Made by a program: the position numbers and the translations under genes. A stretch of 64,000 bases of DNA, from contig DASPIR010000028.1 of the NCBI GenBank assembly GCA_035628995.1, positions 19,690-83,689 of the forward strand, written 5' to 3'. Source of the stretch: Clostridia bacterium. Lineage in GTDB: Bacteria > Bacillota > Clostridia > Lutisporales > Lutisporaceae. How positions within the stretch are numbered: position 1 is the first letter of the stretch; each line of letters opens with the position of its first letter. Below the pieces are notes generated by a model. That model had not been told where the DNA came from. It did not search any database and was given only the letters and a program-made list of their open reading frames with translations. Shown in pieces: positions 7,849 through 16,414 of this stretch.

Positions 7849-8652
7849 TCACCTTCCAAATCTTTCTTTTCTTAGGTATAGTATTGCTTCCAGCACACCA
7901 CCTGCCACCGACCGTGCCTTATCCGAAATGGTATAGCAATATTCCCTTATTCCCCTTGGATCCACATCGCCGATTTTCAGTCCTTCTTTTACATAAGTAT
8001 TATCAGCAATTAGTCCTCTTATAACCCCTGCAATGGATGACTTCACCGGCTCATTATCTATAAGCGCAACTACATCCCCCTGCTTTACTATATCACCTAT
8101 TTCAAGAACGTTCTTTATTATACCGCTTCTAGAGGCACGAAGCAGCCTCTCCTGTGAATAGCCCATGATGTTTCCGGGTATTCCTGTATCTGCTGCAGCC
8201 GAGCCTTTATATATAGCCATTCCCAAGTCATGTCCTCTTTTTGTCTCTACTACGGCATCCACATCCACGCCTGCTTCAAAACCTGGACCAACACCTACTG
8301 TAATAGGCGCCATTCCCCTGTTAGTCCCAAGATTCTTTTTAGCCATTATTGCATCAACGACTGCTAACGGCTTGACTTTATCAAGAATACAGCACTCACT
8401 GTCGCATAATATGGGAATGCTATTGTTGTCCCATATTCCAGCAATACTATCACTGCTCAATGCCTTTACAGCCCGCACCCCTTCAATCTCGGCCTCACCT
8501 ATAAGAATTGCATTTGCAAAGGACGCACAGCGCCTTACAACCAGAGGCTCCTCGATATCAGTGAGAAGCAGTCTGAAGCCGCTTTTATAAAGTCTGTGGG
8601 CTATACCGGTAGCCAGATCTCCCGCGCCTCTAATAACAATTACATCATCCAT
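7849..8652 (-). CDS. yqeB: YqeB: selenium-dependent molybdenum hydroxylase system protein
   Basis: A 267-residue protein of the EF2563/YqeB family. VIRGAGDLATGIAHRL opens an N-terminal nucleotide-binding-like domain, and GVGPGFEAGVDVDAVVETKRG lies in the middle (about residues 127-147). YqeB and YqeC are phylogenetic markers of molybdenum hydroxylases with labile (non-selenocysteine) selenium at the active site. It probably helps put selenide on the cofactor. The start at 8652 has GGAGG seven bases upstream; M1 of the longer reading is too close to it. It overlaps the end of the yqeC-mocA fusion by 8 bases. Confidence 0.9.
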   Translation of the reverse strand: MDDVIVIRGAGDLATGIAHRLYKSGFRLLLTDIEEPLVVRRCASFANAILIGEAEIEGVRAVKALSSDSIAGIWDNNSIPILCDSECCILDKVKPLAVVDAIMAKKNLGTNRGMAPITVGVGPGFEAGVDVDAVVETKRGHDLGMAIYKGSAAADTGIPGNIMGYSQERLLRASRSGIIKNVLEIGDIVKQGDVVALIDNEPVKSSIAGVIRGLIADNTYVKEGLKIGDVDPRGIREYCYTISDKARSVAGGVLEAILYLRKERFGR

Positions 8653-9994
8653 TTTCATCCTCCAGCTTTAGGGCTGATTTGTATTCCTCTGGGGTATCGA
8701 TATCAAACCCTATAGTATCATTATCAAATTCAACTGCGACAATATGCCCTTCAAGTCCCTCAAGCAGTGTACGCCCTCCCGCATCTCCTCTGAGACTTAA
8801 AAGCCTATCTCTTAGTAAAGAGGAAAATATCACAGGGTTTCCCCTGTTTCCATTATATAATGGGACAACCGCACTGCAGTTCTCCTGTGAAAAGCTTTCA
8901 ATGAGCTGATTTATTATGCTGTCTGTGATAAAGGGCTGGTCTCCCACTAAGAACATGAATCCCTCCGCAGCCGGGCAGGAATTCTCTGCTCCAAGCCTCA
9001 CAGACTGGCTTTGTCCTAACTCGGGAGCAGGATTATGCACAAGCTTTGCTCCATATTTTCTGCCGATGGAGGCTATTTCATCACTGGCACATACCAAGAC
9101 AACCTCTCCAAGTTTTGAACGGTCAGCTGCTGCAAGTATTCTCTCTATTACGGGAACACCGCCTACAGGAAGCAGAAGCTTATTTCCGCCCATTCTCTTT
9201 GACAAACCTGCTGCAAGTATAATGCCGCTTATTTTCTTGACTGCATTCGTAAAGATGCAATTCTTCATACTGGCAATTACTATTTGTTCAGGATTATACC
9301 CATTATACAATAGCTTTTGTGCAATATCAAAAGCAGCTCTTCTCTCCTTTTCCCCCTCAGCCTTATTCACAATAAGGTATCTTTCAGAAAGAATCGGAGC
9401 AGCTTTGAAAAGTCCCTCCTTGTGCAGTATGAGCCTTAGTATCATATCTGCATCAATAATATCTCCTTCAGTGCACCCGAGCAGCTTGCAGAATAGCTCC
9501 GGCCTATGTACATTATCCGCACATACCTCTTTACCAACACAGTCCAAACCAATCAACCCTATTACCTTAGTGGTAGCAGATGGAATTACCGGCTCATGTT
9601 CTGCCGGTGCCTTTACCGGCCTGCCCTTTGAACCATCACCCTCGACCAGTATATAGTCAAATATACCCTTTGAGAATACAGTATCAAGAAACCCGGGACT
9701 AACTCCCAACAGCTTGCCTTCAGCGGAAAGCGACCTGCCAAGGACAGTTATTCCGCATTTATTTTCATTATCAAACAGCTCTAATGATTCTTCTTCAGAA
9801 ATTACTATTTTGTCATATTGGCTCTGCTCAGGATAATAAATTGCAGTAGTCGTTGTGGCAAGAATCTTCTTTCCATCTGATGAAAGCTCTCTGGCAAGGC
9901 GGAACATTGTCGAGGTTTTGCCCCCTGCTCCTATGAGGCAAATCATATCTGCCCTTTCTAGTTTGATATTTATCATACTGTATAGGTTTTCCAT
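8645..9994 (-). CDS. YqeC-MocA fusion: Se-Mo hydroxylase accessory protein / Moco cytidylyltransferase
   Basis: A 449-residue two-domain protein. Residues about 1-240 match YqeC, with a P-loop-like CLIGAGGKTSTMFRLAREL (about 18-36) and the segment ILVEGDGSKGRPVKAPAEHEP. Residues about 250-449 are a MobA/MocA-type nucleotidyltransferase with IILAAGLSKRMGGNKLLLP, VGDQPF and GNRGNPV motifs. MocA adds CMP to molybdopterin to make the dinucleotide form used by xanthine-dehydrogenase-type enzymes. These are usually two separate genes. The ATG at 9994 has GGAAGGT; it lies 5 bases after the stop of the MoeA-like gene. Confidence 0.9.
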   Translation of the reverse strand: MENLYSMINIKLERADMICLIGAGGKTSTMFRLARELSSDGKKILATTTTAIYYPEQSQYDKIVISEEESLELFDNENKCGITVLGRSLSAEGKLLGVSPGFLDTVFSKGIFDYILVEGDGSKGRPVKAPAEHEPVIPSATTKVIGLIGLDCVGKEVCADNVHRPELFCKLLGCTEGDIIDADMILRLILHKEGLFKAAPILSERYLIVNKAEGEKERRAAFDIAQKLLYNGYNPEQIVIASMKNCIFTNAVKKISGIILAAGLSKRMGGNKLLLPVGGVPVIERILAAADRSKLGEVVLVCASDEIASIGRKYGAKLVHNPAPELGQSQSVRLGAENSCPAAEGFMFLVGDQPFITDSIINQLIESFSQENCSAVVPLYNGNRGNPVIFSSLLRDRLLSLRGDAGGRTLLEGLEGHIVAVEFDNDTIGFDIDTPEEYKSALKLEDENG

Positions 9995-9998
9995 ACTA

Positions 9999-11018
9999 TT
10001 ACCTTCCAAATGTGCAATTGGGATATCTGCAGATATCGCAATTCTGGCATAGTCCCCCATGTCCCATCATCGTGAAATCCTTTTTGCAGAAGACCTCTCC
10101 CGCAAGAATTCTTGGCAATACAATATCAAGAACAGTAATTTTGTGATACATTCCACAAGCAGGAATACCCAACAGCGGAATGTTATTCTTATATCCCAGC
10201 ATAAACATCGCCCCCGGAAGTACTGGTGATCCGTAAGTGACTATGCTGTCAGCAACCTCTCTAATTGCAGAAGGGGTAACATCGTCAGCATCGACAGACA
10301 TTCCACCCGAAACAAACACTAATTGCACACCGCTTTTTATTTGTGCTTCAATGGCGGCTTTTATCTTCTCTTTACTATCAGGAGCATATATAGTATCTGT
10401 GAGCAGGCAGTCATAATCCGTAAGCTTCTTGGCAAGTACAGGCCCGAACTTATCTGTTATTCTGCCCTCAAACACTTCAGTACCAGTTACAACTATTCCT
10501 GCCTTAGGCTTTTCCAGCTCCTTGATCCAAATTACCTTGCCAAGTCTGCTGCATATTTCTTCAACCGCCTCTATGCTGCCCTTATCGATACAAAGTGGTA
10601 TGATTCTTGTACCCGCTATAATTTTGCCTATATTGACCATTGTATTGTTATGAAGTGTGGAGAATATAACCATATCTATAGCATTTATACATTCAAGTGC
10701 CTCAAGGTTTATTTTCAAAAGCCCTTTTTTGTCAGCCTTTAAACTGATTTTACCTTCGGTGGGGCCTGTCAGAATAATTCCCTCCCCTGCTGCCGCTTCA
10801 GCTATCCTCATGGCAGCATCATCCTCATGGAGAGTATTGCAGTCCATTTCAAGCACGAATATATTATTTTTTCCCATCTTTTTAAGTTCTTCGATATCTT
10901 CAGCCTGTATTATATGCCCTTTCTTAAAGGCCGCTCCCTTGAATTCGCCTGGTACAATTTTCGTAAGATCATGAGCCAGTATAGTTCCTACAGATTCTTC
11001 CACCCTAATGCTTTTCAT
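9999..11018 (-). CDS. Molybdopterin-binding protein (MoeA/MogA-like) with C-terminal cysteine cluster
   Basis: A 339-residue protein with a MoCF-biosynthesis (MogA/MoeA) domain at about residues 170-305, including VVTGTEVFEGRITDKFGPVL, VFVSGGMSVDADDVTPSAI and LLGIPACGMYHK. MoeA inserts molybdate into adenylated molybdopterin; this short version lacks the usual MoeA length (about 400). It ends in a cysteine cluster with spacing C-x2-C-x2-C-x4-C (GLCQNCDICRYPNCTFGR), suited to a metal or Fe-S site. AAGGAGGTGG lies 7 bases before the ATG. A terminator separates it from the lyase gene upstream, so it may have its own promoter or depend on read-through. Confidence 0.85.
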   Translation of the reverse strand: MKSIRVEESVGTILAHDLTKIVPGEFKGAAFKKGHIIQAEDIEELKKMGKNNIFVLEMDCNTLHEDDAAMRIAEAAAGEGIILTGPTEGKISLKADKKGLLKINLEALECINAIDMVIFSTLHNNTMVNIGKIIAGTRIIPLCIDKGSIEAVEEICSRLGKVIWIKELEKPKAGIVVTGTEVFEGRITDKFGPVLAKKLTDYDCLLTDTIYAPDSKEKIKAAIEAQIKSGVQLVFVSGGMSVDADDVTPSAIREVADSIVTYGSPVLPGAMFMLGYKNNIPLLGIPACGMYHKITVLDIVLPRILAGEVFCKKDFTMMGHGGLCQNCDICRYPNCTFGR

Positions 11019-11055
11019 GAATTCTCCACCTCCTTATTATAATTGTAATTGAAAA

Positions 11056-11087
11056 ACAGACATGGAGCAAGATGCATCCATGTCTGT
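11056..11087 (-). terminator. Terminator after the HAL-fold lyase gene
   Basis: Perfect 11-bp stem ACAGACATGGA (11056-11066) with TCCATGTCTGT (11077-11087), followed on the minus strand by a run of T. It divides the structural genes (lyase and hydroxylase) from the maturation genes downstream. Confidence 0.88.
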
Positions 11088-11097
11088 CAATAAACCT

Positions 11098-12618
11098 TTA
11101 TTTGGTTATTCTCATTGCTTCTTTTACATCTGCAATTAACTTACCCGAGCGTAGAACCTCATATGCTTTTTTTATATCTACGGAAAGGTTTCTGTCCTTA
11201 TCATAGAAGGGTACTGCTTTTCTTATAGAATCAAAAGCGGCTTTTGTACCTTTTCCCATATGTATGTCGTTTCTCAAATCAACGGCCTGAGCAGCATGTA
11301 TGGCCTCTATCCCCAATATGTAGAACATATTGTCAACTATCTTCCGTGTCTTCTGTACTATGTATGGAGCGTTGTTTGCATGATCCTCCATGTCTCCTGC
11401 CAATGAAAAGAAATCAGAAATTGCAGGGTTGGATAAATGTCTTATCTCAGTATCAAGGGATGTATAAGTCTTCTGTATTGTTGCAAATGCAAGTACATTA
11501 TCCGCAGGTGAAAGGAATCTGGACAGCTTTGTAAATGCCGGATTACCAAGTTTAATCATCCTGTGGCATGAGACCTTTGAAAGCTGACTTAATGCCAAAC
11601 CCAGCATTTCAAATCCCAAGGACCAATTGGTGACCTCGAAATTCGAGCAGGATATTATCTTTTTGTCATCCATTATTATGCATGGATTATCATCTGAGGA
11701 ATTCAGCTGTATGTCCAGCAAGCCCTCAACATAAGCAACTGCATCCCTGACTGCTCCATGTACATGAGCTGAGCCTCGGAAGCTTAAAGGGTCCTGAACG
11801 GGCTTTTTCCAATCCGGTTCCCAAATATAGCTTCCCTCAAGATATTCTGTAATTCTCTCTGCACTGTATGCCTGTCCTTTATATGGCCTTATACGGTGCG
11901 TCCTTACATCCAGAGGAGAAACATTTCCATTTAGTCCTTCAAGGGATAATGCATATATTACATCTGATATATCTAAAAGCTCTTTTATATCATTTAATAC
12001 AAGGGCTCCTTGTCCGGCTGAAAGTGCATTGGAACTCACTATAGCAAGACCATCCTTTGGTCCTAGCACCACAGGCTCCAAGCCCGCTCTTTTCAAGGCT
12101 TCAGCAGAAGCTATCCTCTCTCCGTTATAGAAGGCCTCCCCTTCTCCCAGCATTGCAAGTCCTATATGAGAAAGACAGGTTATATCTGCTTCTCCGATAG
12201 AGCCTCTTTCCGGAATAACCGGATGCACCCCTGCATTGAGCATATCCTTATACATAACAGCTATCTCAGGCTGTATTCCTGTCGCACCTACCAACAGTGT
12301 ATTGAGCCTTGCGAGCATTATTGCCCTTACTTCATCCTCGGTCGCAATCGGGTCTACCCCAAGGCAGTGGGAGTATATGAGATTCCTATTATACTCCTGG
12401 AAGAACTCCTTAAAGACTCTTTTGTCTTTATTCCAACCAACGCCTGTATTGAAGCCGTAAACCGGCACATTACTGTCAACAAGATCGAACACCAGCTGTC
12501 TTGACGCTTTAAGTGCATCAATGGCTTCGGGAGTAATTTCCACCTTAAGTCCTTCCCTTGCGACCTTGACAACCTGCTCTATTGTCAAATCTCTGCCATT
12601 CAAATTCACAGTATCCAT
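11098..12618 (-). CDS. Aromatic amino acid lyase (HAL/PAL) fold enzyme lacking the MIO triad; candidate ergothionase-like lyase
   Basis: A 506-residue protein of the histidine/phenylalanine ammonia-lyase superfamily. Kept features are VYGFNTGVG (about residue 55), NRNLIYSHCLGV, the SSNALSAG asparagine region, QDPLSFR and GDMEDHANNAP (general-base Glu). The cofactor loop near residue 134 reads GSIGEADITCLSH where HAL has GSxGASGDLAPLxH. The self-cyclising Ala-Ser-Gly triad is therefore absent, and one residue is deleted. The catalytic Tyr of QDPYSLR (HAL Tyr280) is Leu here. Such an enzyme should not remove ammonia by the MIO route. Ergothionase, which eliminates trimethylamine, is the known MIO-free relative. 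No hutU or hutI is nearby. The fold is certain; the substrate is inferred. Confidence 0.85.
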   Translation of the reverse strand: MDTVNLNGRDLTIEQVVKVAREGLKVEITPEAIDALKASRQLVFDLVDSNVPVYGFNTGVGWNKDKRVFKEFFQEYNRNLIYSHCLGVDPIATEDEVRAIMLARLNTLLVGATGIQPEIAVMYKDMLNAGVHPVIPERGSIGEADITCLSHIGLAMLGEGEAFYNGERIASAEALKRAGLEPVVLGPKDGLAIVSSNALSAGQGALVLNDIKELLDISDVIYALSLEGLNGNVSPLDVRTHRIRPYKGQAYSAERITEYLEGSYIWEPDWKKPVQDPLSFRGSAHVHGAVRDAVAYVEGLLDIQLNSSDDNPCIIMDDKKIISCSNFEVTNWSLGFEMLGLALSQLSKVSCHRMIKLGNPAFTKLSRFLSPADNVLAFATIQKTYTSLDTEIRHLSNPAISDFFSLAGDMEDHANNAPYIVQKTRKIVDNMFYILGIEAIHAAQAVDLRNDIHMGKGTKAAFDSIRKAVPFYDKDRNLSVDIKKAYEVLRSGKLIADVKEAMRITK

Positions 12619-12657
12619 ATGCTATCCCCTTCCACTGTTTTAAAACAATCTTTGATT

Positions 12658-14919
12658 CTATTTACATTTCTCTTTGATTTTTTCCATTATGCGCTCCGGA
12701 GTTGCCGGCAAGACATCTAGCTTTATATCAAGAGCATTGTTTATAGCATTTATTATTGCAGGGGCTGCAGCAACAGTTGCAACTTCTCCTACACTTTTTG
12801 CACCATAAGGGCCGTATTCCTCCCCTTCTTCAATAAGTAGCACCTTAACATCAGGCATATCTGGAGCATTAACAACAAGGTATCTGCCAAACCGGTCATT
12901 TTGAATCCTTCCCTTGCTGTCAAAAGTGATTTCCTCTGATAGAGCCATACCCATTCCCATCTGTATCGATCCCTGAATCTGCCCTATAACGAATTCCGGA
13001 TTTATTGCCTTTCCAATATCATGAGCTGCCAGAAAATCCAGTACCTTTACCATTCCGGTAACTGTATCCACCTCAACCTCAACAAAGTTAGCACAATAGC
13101 TTGCAGGATTTCCTGGTGACTGGTATGTCAAAGTTTCTCCCGCCTCATCGCCATATTGGGTTTGAATAATCGATGCAATATCCCCATAGGACATTTTATT
13201 TGATTCCTTCTGTCTATCCCATATGAAGCCTTTTTCCATAACCACATCTTCTATATTGCATTCAAAAATACCTGCGCTGTACCTCTTAATTTTTTCTTTG
13301 ACCAACTGTGAAACCTTCATTGCCGCTCCACCGCATACAAATGTCACTCTGCTTGCCTGGGTACCGGCAGAGTCAAAAGGACTTGCAAGAGTATCGGCTC
13401 CAGGTACGTATATCTTATCAATATCCATATCCAGAGTTTCAGCGACAATCTGCATCATAGTTGTATTTGTACCACAGCCCAAATCATGCAATGCACCTTT
13501 AAGCACTGCATACCCATCTGCGGAAATTCTCAGTGACATGGTAATAAAGTCCGGATATGCGCCAAAATACCCGTTCCCGTGAGCACAGCAAGCCATACCC
13601 ACTCCGCGTACGAATCTGCCTTCATCCTTCTTTCTTGTATACCTTTCTTTCCAATTAAAAGCCTCAGCTCCTTTAGCAACACAATCGATTACTCTCGCAT
13701 TGCCAAGATCGGGCCCTCCAATCGGATCCTTTTCATAAGGATGAACAAGATTCTTAAGCCGAAGTTCCACAGGGTCCATCCCAAGGCCTCTGGCGACATT
13801 CTCGATGTTTATCTCGGTTATAGCGTGCAGCTGCGGTGAACCATAACCTCTTGCTGCTCCACCTATCGGTGTGTTTGTATAAACGCTTGCAGTACTATAC
13901 TTTTGATTCTTTATCCTGTACAACTTAAAAGCTTTTTTACCCATTGCCATTGCAATAGCGCTTCCGTTTGTAAAATATGCCCCTGCATCCACAAGAACGT
14001 GGATGTCTCTTGCCAGAATATTTCCTTCCTTATCCACAGCAGTTTTTACTGTGCCTATGGTTTTGGTCCTTGTTCTAGTTCCAATTATTGCTTCCGTCCT
14101 GTCCATAACAAGCTTAACCGGCTTTTTCAATTGTTGAGAAATATAAGCACAAACCGGCTCAATTGTCGGCTGGCTCTTTCCCCCAAAGGAACCTCCAAGA
14201 GTGGTTTTTATGACACGGACACTGCTGTCTGGTATTCCTAATGCTTCTGATATAATAAGCTGTACCTGAAAAACAACCTGGCAAGGCGTCCATACGGTAA
14301 TATTCCCACAAGGGTCGGTATCTGCAATGCAAGCGTGGGTTTCCATTGCTGCATGATGCACTTTGGGGGTTTCAATCCTATCGTCCACAACAAGATATGC
14401 ATTCTCCATTTCCTTAGCGGGGTTTCCGCAGCCAAACTCTTTACTGAATACAACGTTGCCGGATTCATGAATCTTTACAGCATCAGCCTTTAATGCATCC
14501 TCCGGATTTATAATAACAGGAAGTTCTTCATATTCAACCTCAATAAGCCTAACCGCCTTCTCTGCTGTATGCTTATCAACCGCTACTACAGCGGCAACTC
14601 TGTCCCCATAATAGCGGATTTTGTCTGAAAACAAGCACTCATCCTTTACAACCTCTAAACCGCTTATCCATCTATGCGAATTATAGAGGTTATGCGGAGA
14701 ATTCTTATAGGTAAATACAGCCTTTACCCCGACTAGGGCTTCTGCTTTTGATGTATCTATATTCTTTATCCGACCATGGGCAATATTGCTAAGCAGGAGC
14801 TTGGCATGGAGCATCCCCGGCAGTACCATATCCCCTACATACTTGGTTTTCCCCGTAAGCTTCTCTCTTACATCATGCATTGGAACATAAGTCCCGACAT
14901 ACCTCAGATTTTCTGCCAC
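12658..14919 (-). CDS. Molybdenum hydroxylase large (Moco-binding) subunit, xanthine dehydrogenase family
   Basis: A 753-residue catalytic subunit, the normal length. Visible are the N-terminal ald_Xan_dh_C domain (about residues 15-125), GGSFGGKSQPTIEP (about 235), the substrate-site motif GGAARGYGSPQ (about 355), and GAKSVGEVATVAAAPA near residue 704 with the catalytic Glu of the GxKxVGE motif. It hydroxylates a carbon next to nitrogen in a heteroaromatic ring, or oxidises an aldehyde, using water as oxygen source. The start is GTG at 14919, overlapping the FAD-subunit stop by one base. The neighbouring YqeB/YqeC predict labile selenium at Mo. The lyase gene follows after 39 bases, suggesting that the two act in one pathway. 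Confidence 0.94.
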   Translation of the reverse strand: MAENLRYVGTYVPMHDVREKLTGKTKYVGDMVLPGMLHAKLLLSNIAHGRIKNIDTSKAEALVGVKAVFTYKNSPHNLYNSHRWISGLEVVKDECLFSDKIRYYGDRVAAVVAVDKHTAEKAVRLIEVEYEELPVIINPEDALKADAVKIHESGNVVFSKEFGCGNPAKEMENAYLVVDDRIETPKVHHAAMETHACIADTDPCGNITVWTPCQVVFQVQLIISEALGIPDSSVRVIKTTLGGSFGGKSQPTIEPVCAYISQQLKKPVKLVMDRTEAIIGTRTRTKTIGTVKTAVDKEGNILARDIHVLVDAGAYFTNGSAIAMAMGKKAFKLYRIKNQKYSTASVYTNTPIGGAARGYGSPQLHAITEINIENVARGLGMDPVELRLKNLVHPYEKDPIGGPDLGNARVIDCVAKGAEAFNWKERYTRKKDEGRFVRGVGMACCAHGNGYFGAYPDFITMSLRISADGYAVLKGALHDLGCGTNTTMMQIVAETLDMDIDKIYVPGADTLASPFDSAGTQASRVTFVCGGAAMKVSQLVKEKIKRYSAGIFECNIEDVVMEKGFIWDRQKESNKMSYGDIASIIQTQYGDEAGETLTYQSPGNPASYCANFVEVEVDTVTGMVKVLDFLAAHDIGKAINPEFVIGQIQGSIQMGMGMALSEEITFDSKGRIQNDRFGRYLVVNAPDMPDVKVLLIEEGEEYGPYGAKSVGEVATVAAAPAIINAINNALDIKLDVLPATPERIMEKIKEKCK

Positions 14920-15812
14920 TATCTTTCACCCCCGGTAAGCATATCCCCAAACAGCATATTATAAATATCAATACCAGCACCTGTTACTTCATCTATCTTG
15001 TTCTCATATCTCTTTACCCCGTTTATTGAGTCTTTGACATGATCCTGAAGCGCAGATACAAACCTATAGCCCAGTTCCACAGTCGGTTTGCTGCCCCTTA
15101 AGGCGTTCTCCGCCATTACCGCATGATATGGAATCGGGGCTGCAGATCCAATTACAATACTTGCATCTTCTATTACACCAGTGCTGCTATCATATTTTAC
15201 TGCAGCAGCTACATTGATGTTTGCAATTACAACTGTTGTTCTGCTGCTTTCCCTGCCGTACTTGCTGAAAGCACTTCTACAGCCGCCATTTACATATGGA
15301 ATCAGCATCTCTATAATAGCCTCATCTTTTTTTAGGCTGTTTTTACTTATTCCTATGACAATTTCATCTATAGTTCTTAAAGTTGTTTTACCATTGCTGT
15401 TAATTGTTCTAATCAGTGCATTTACGGCAAGAAGTGCAGGAATGGAATCCCCTCTGGGAGAGCTGTTTGCAATATTTCCTGCCATGCTCGCAGCATTCCG
15501 TATCTGCTGTGAACCAACCTGCCTTGCGGCTTGCCCAACACATGCAGCATATTTGTTTATGATTTCACTTTCTCCTATTTCAGCGAAGGTAACATTTGCA
15601 CCTATCTTTATAAAGCCGTCATCAATTTTAATATGCTCAAGCTCACTTATTCCGGACATATCGATTATCCTGCCGGAATAGATGCCGCGGTTTCTGAGCT
15701 TTATTGTTAAATCGGTTCCGCCGCTTAAAATATATGTGTTGACATCCGCATTTTTAAGGTAGACTATAAGCTCCTTTACACTCCTAGGAGTTTCAAACAG
15801 AAACTGTTCCAT
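14919..15812 (-). CDS. Molybdenum hydroxylase FAD-binding medium subunit
   Basis: A 297-residue FAD subunit (CoxM/XdhB type). It has YILSGGTDLTIKLRNRG (about residues 28-44), AASMAGNIANSSPRGDS (about 105-121) with the flavin-contact asparagine, and a CO_deh_flav_C domain from about 175. It passes electrons from the Fe-S subunit to NAD or another acceptor. The ATG at 15812 lies behind GGGGGG; a longer ORF from 15845 would overlap the Fe-S gene without a ribosome binding site. It is the second gene of the three-subunit operon. Confidence 0.92.
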   Translation of the reverse strand: MEQFLFETPRSVKELIVYLKNADVNTYILSGGTDLTIKLRNRGIYSGRIIDMSGISELEHIKIDDGFIKIGANVTFAEIGESEIINKYAACVGQAARQVGSQQIRNAASMAGNIANSSPRGDSIPALLAVNALIRTINSNGKTTLRTIDEIVIGISKNSLKKDEAIIEMLIPYVNGGCRSAFSKYGRESSRTTVVIANINVAAAVKYDSSTGVIEDASIVIGSAAPIPYHAVMAENALRGSKPTVELGYRFVSALQDHVKDSINGVKRYENKIDEVTGAGIDIYNMLFGDMLTGGER

Positions 15813-15837
15813 TATATCCCCCCCTGGTGTTTTTAAC

Positions 15838-16296
15838 TTATGCATCCTGTGACACCTCTTTAACTGCCGCTACAATTTTGGTATAGCCTGTACATCTACA
15901 CAAATTTCCAGATATGGCGACCCTTATTTCTTCCTCTGTAGGGTGAGGGTTTTTCATCAAAAGTGCTTTACTGGACATAAGCATACCCGGAGTACAATAC
16001 CCGCATTGAACAGCACCATTGCTTATAAATGCCTTTTGAAGCCTGTCAAGCTCCCCGTCCTTTTCCAGCCCTTCTACAGTGATAATTTCCTTTCCGCCTA
16101 TCTGTCCAATCATTATCAAGCAGGAGTTGACTGCCAGACCATCCATTATCACAGTACATGCTCCGCACTCGCCTTCTCCGCAGCCTTCCTTCGTACCCGT
16201 CAGGCCAATATCCTCCCTCAGTACATCCAAGAGCCGTCTTTCCGGCTCAACCTCCAGCGAATACTTATTACCATTTACTATCATTTCAACCCGCAT
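15838..16296 (-). CDS. Molybdenum hydroxylase [2Fe-2S] small subunit
   Basis: A 152-residue iron-sulfur subunit with two [2Fe-2S] sites. The plant-ferredoxin-type cluster is in GCGEGECGACTVIMDG (about residues 38-53); the helical-domain cluster uses CGYCTPGM (about 98) and NLCRCTGY (about 131). It transfers electrons from the Mo site to FAD. It is the first gene of the hydroxylase operon, with GGAGG ahead of the ATG and a hairpin terminator of the chemoreceptor gene just upstream. Confidence 0.95.
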   Translation of the reverse strand: MRVEMIVNGNKYSLEVEPERRLLDVLREDIGLTGTKEGCGEGECGACTVIMDGLAVNSCLIMIGQIGGKEIITVEGLEKDGELDRLQKAFISNGAVQCGYCTPGMLMSSKALLMKNPHPTEEEIRVAISGNLCRCTGYTKIVAAVKEVSQDA

Positions 16297-16328
16297 GGAT
16301 AAACCTCCGTATCAATTTCTACAATAAA

Positions 16329-16356
16329 ATATGCTGATTCTTATAAATCAGCATAT
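16329..16356 (-). terminator. Terminator between chemoreceptor gene and hydroxylase operon
   Basis: Perfect 11-bp stem ATATGCTGATT (16329-16339) / AATCAGCATAT (16346-16356) with a 6-nt loop, followed on the minus strand by TTTTATT. It could also lie in the leader of the hydroxylase operon and act as an attenuator. Confidence 0.7.
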
Positions 16357-16414
16357 CATAAAATCGTCAAGAAAAAGTCTAATATGTATTAACTATATCC
16401 CATTCCTCAACTGC

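Noticed and set aside
8916..9656. 246-codon open frame on the plus strand
   Set aside because: It is antisense to the yqeC-mocA fusion, has a Ser/Pro-rich composition typical of shadow frames and matches no family.
11098..12618. Simple reading as hutH of a histidine utilisation operon
   Set aside because: The Ala-Ser-Gly cofactor triad is absent, and there is no urocanase, imidazolonepropionase or formiminotransferase nearby.
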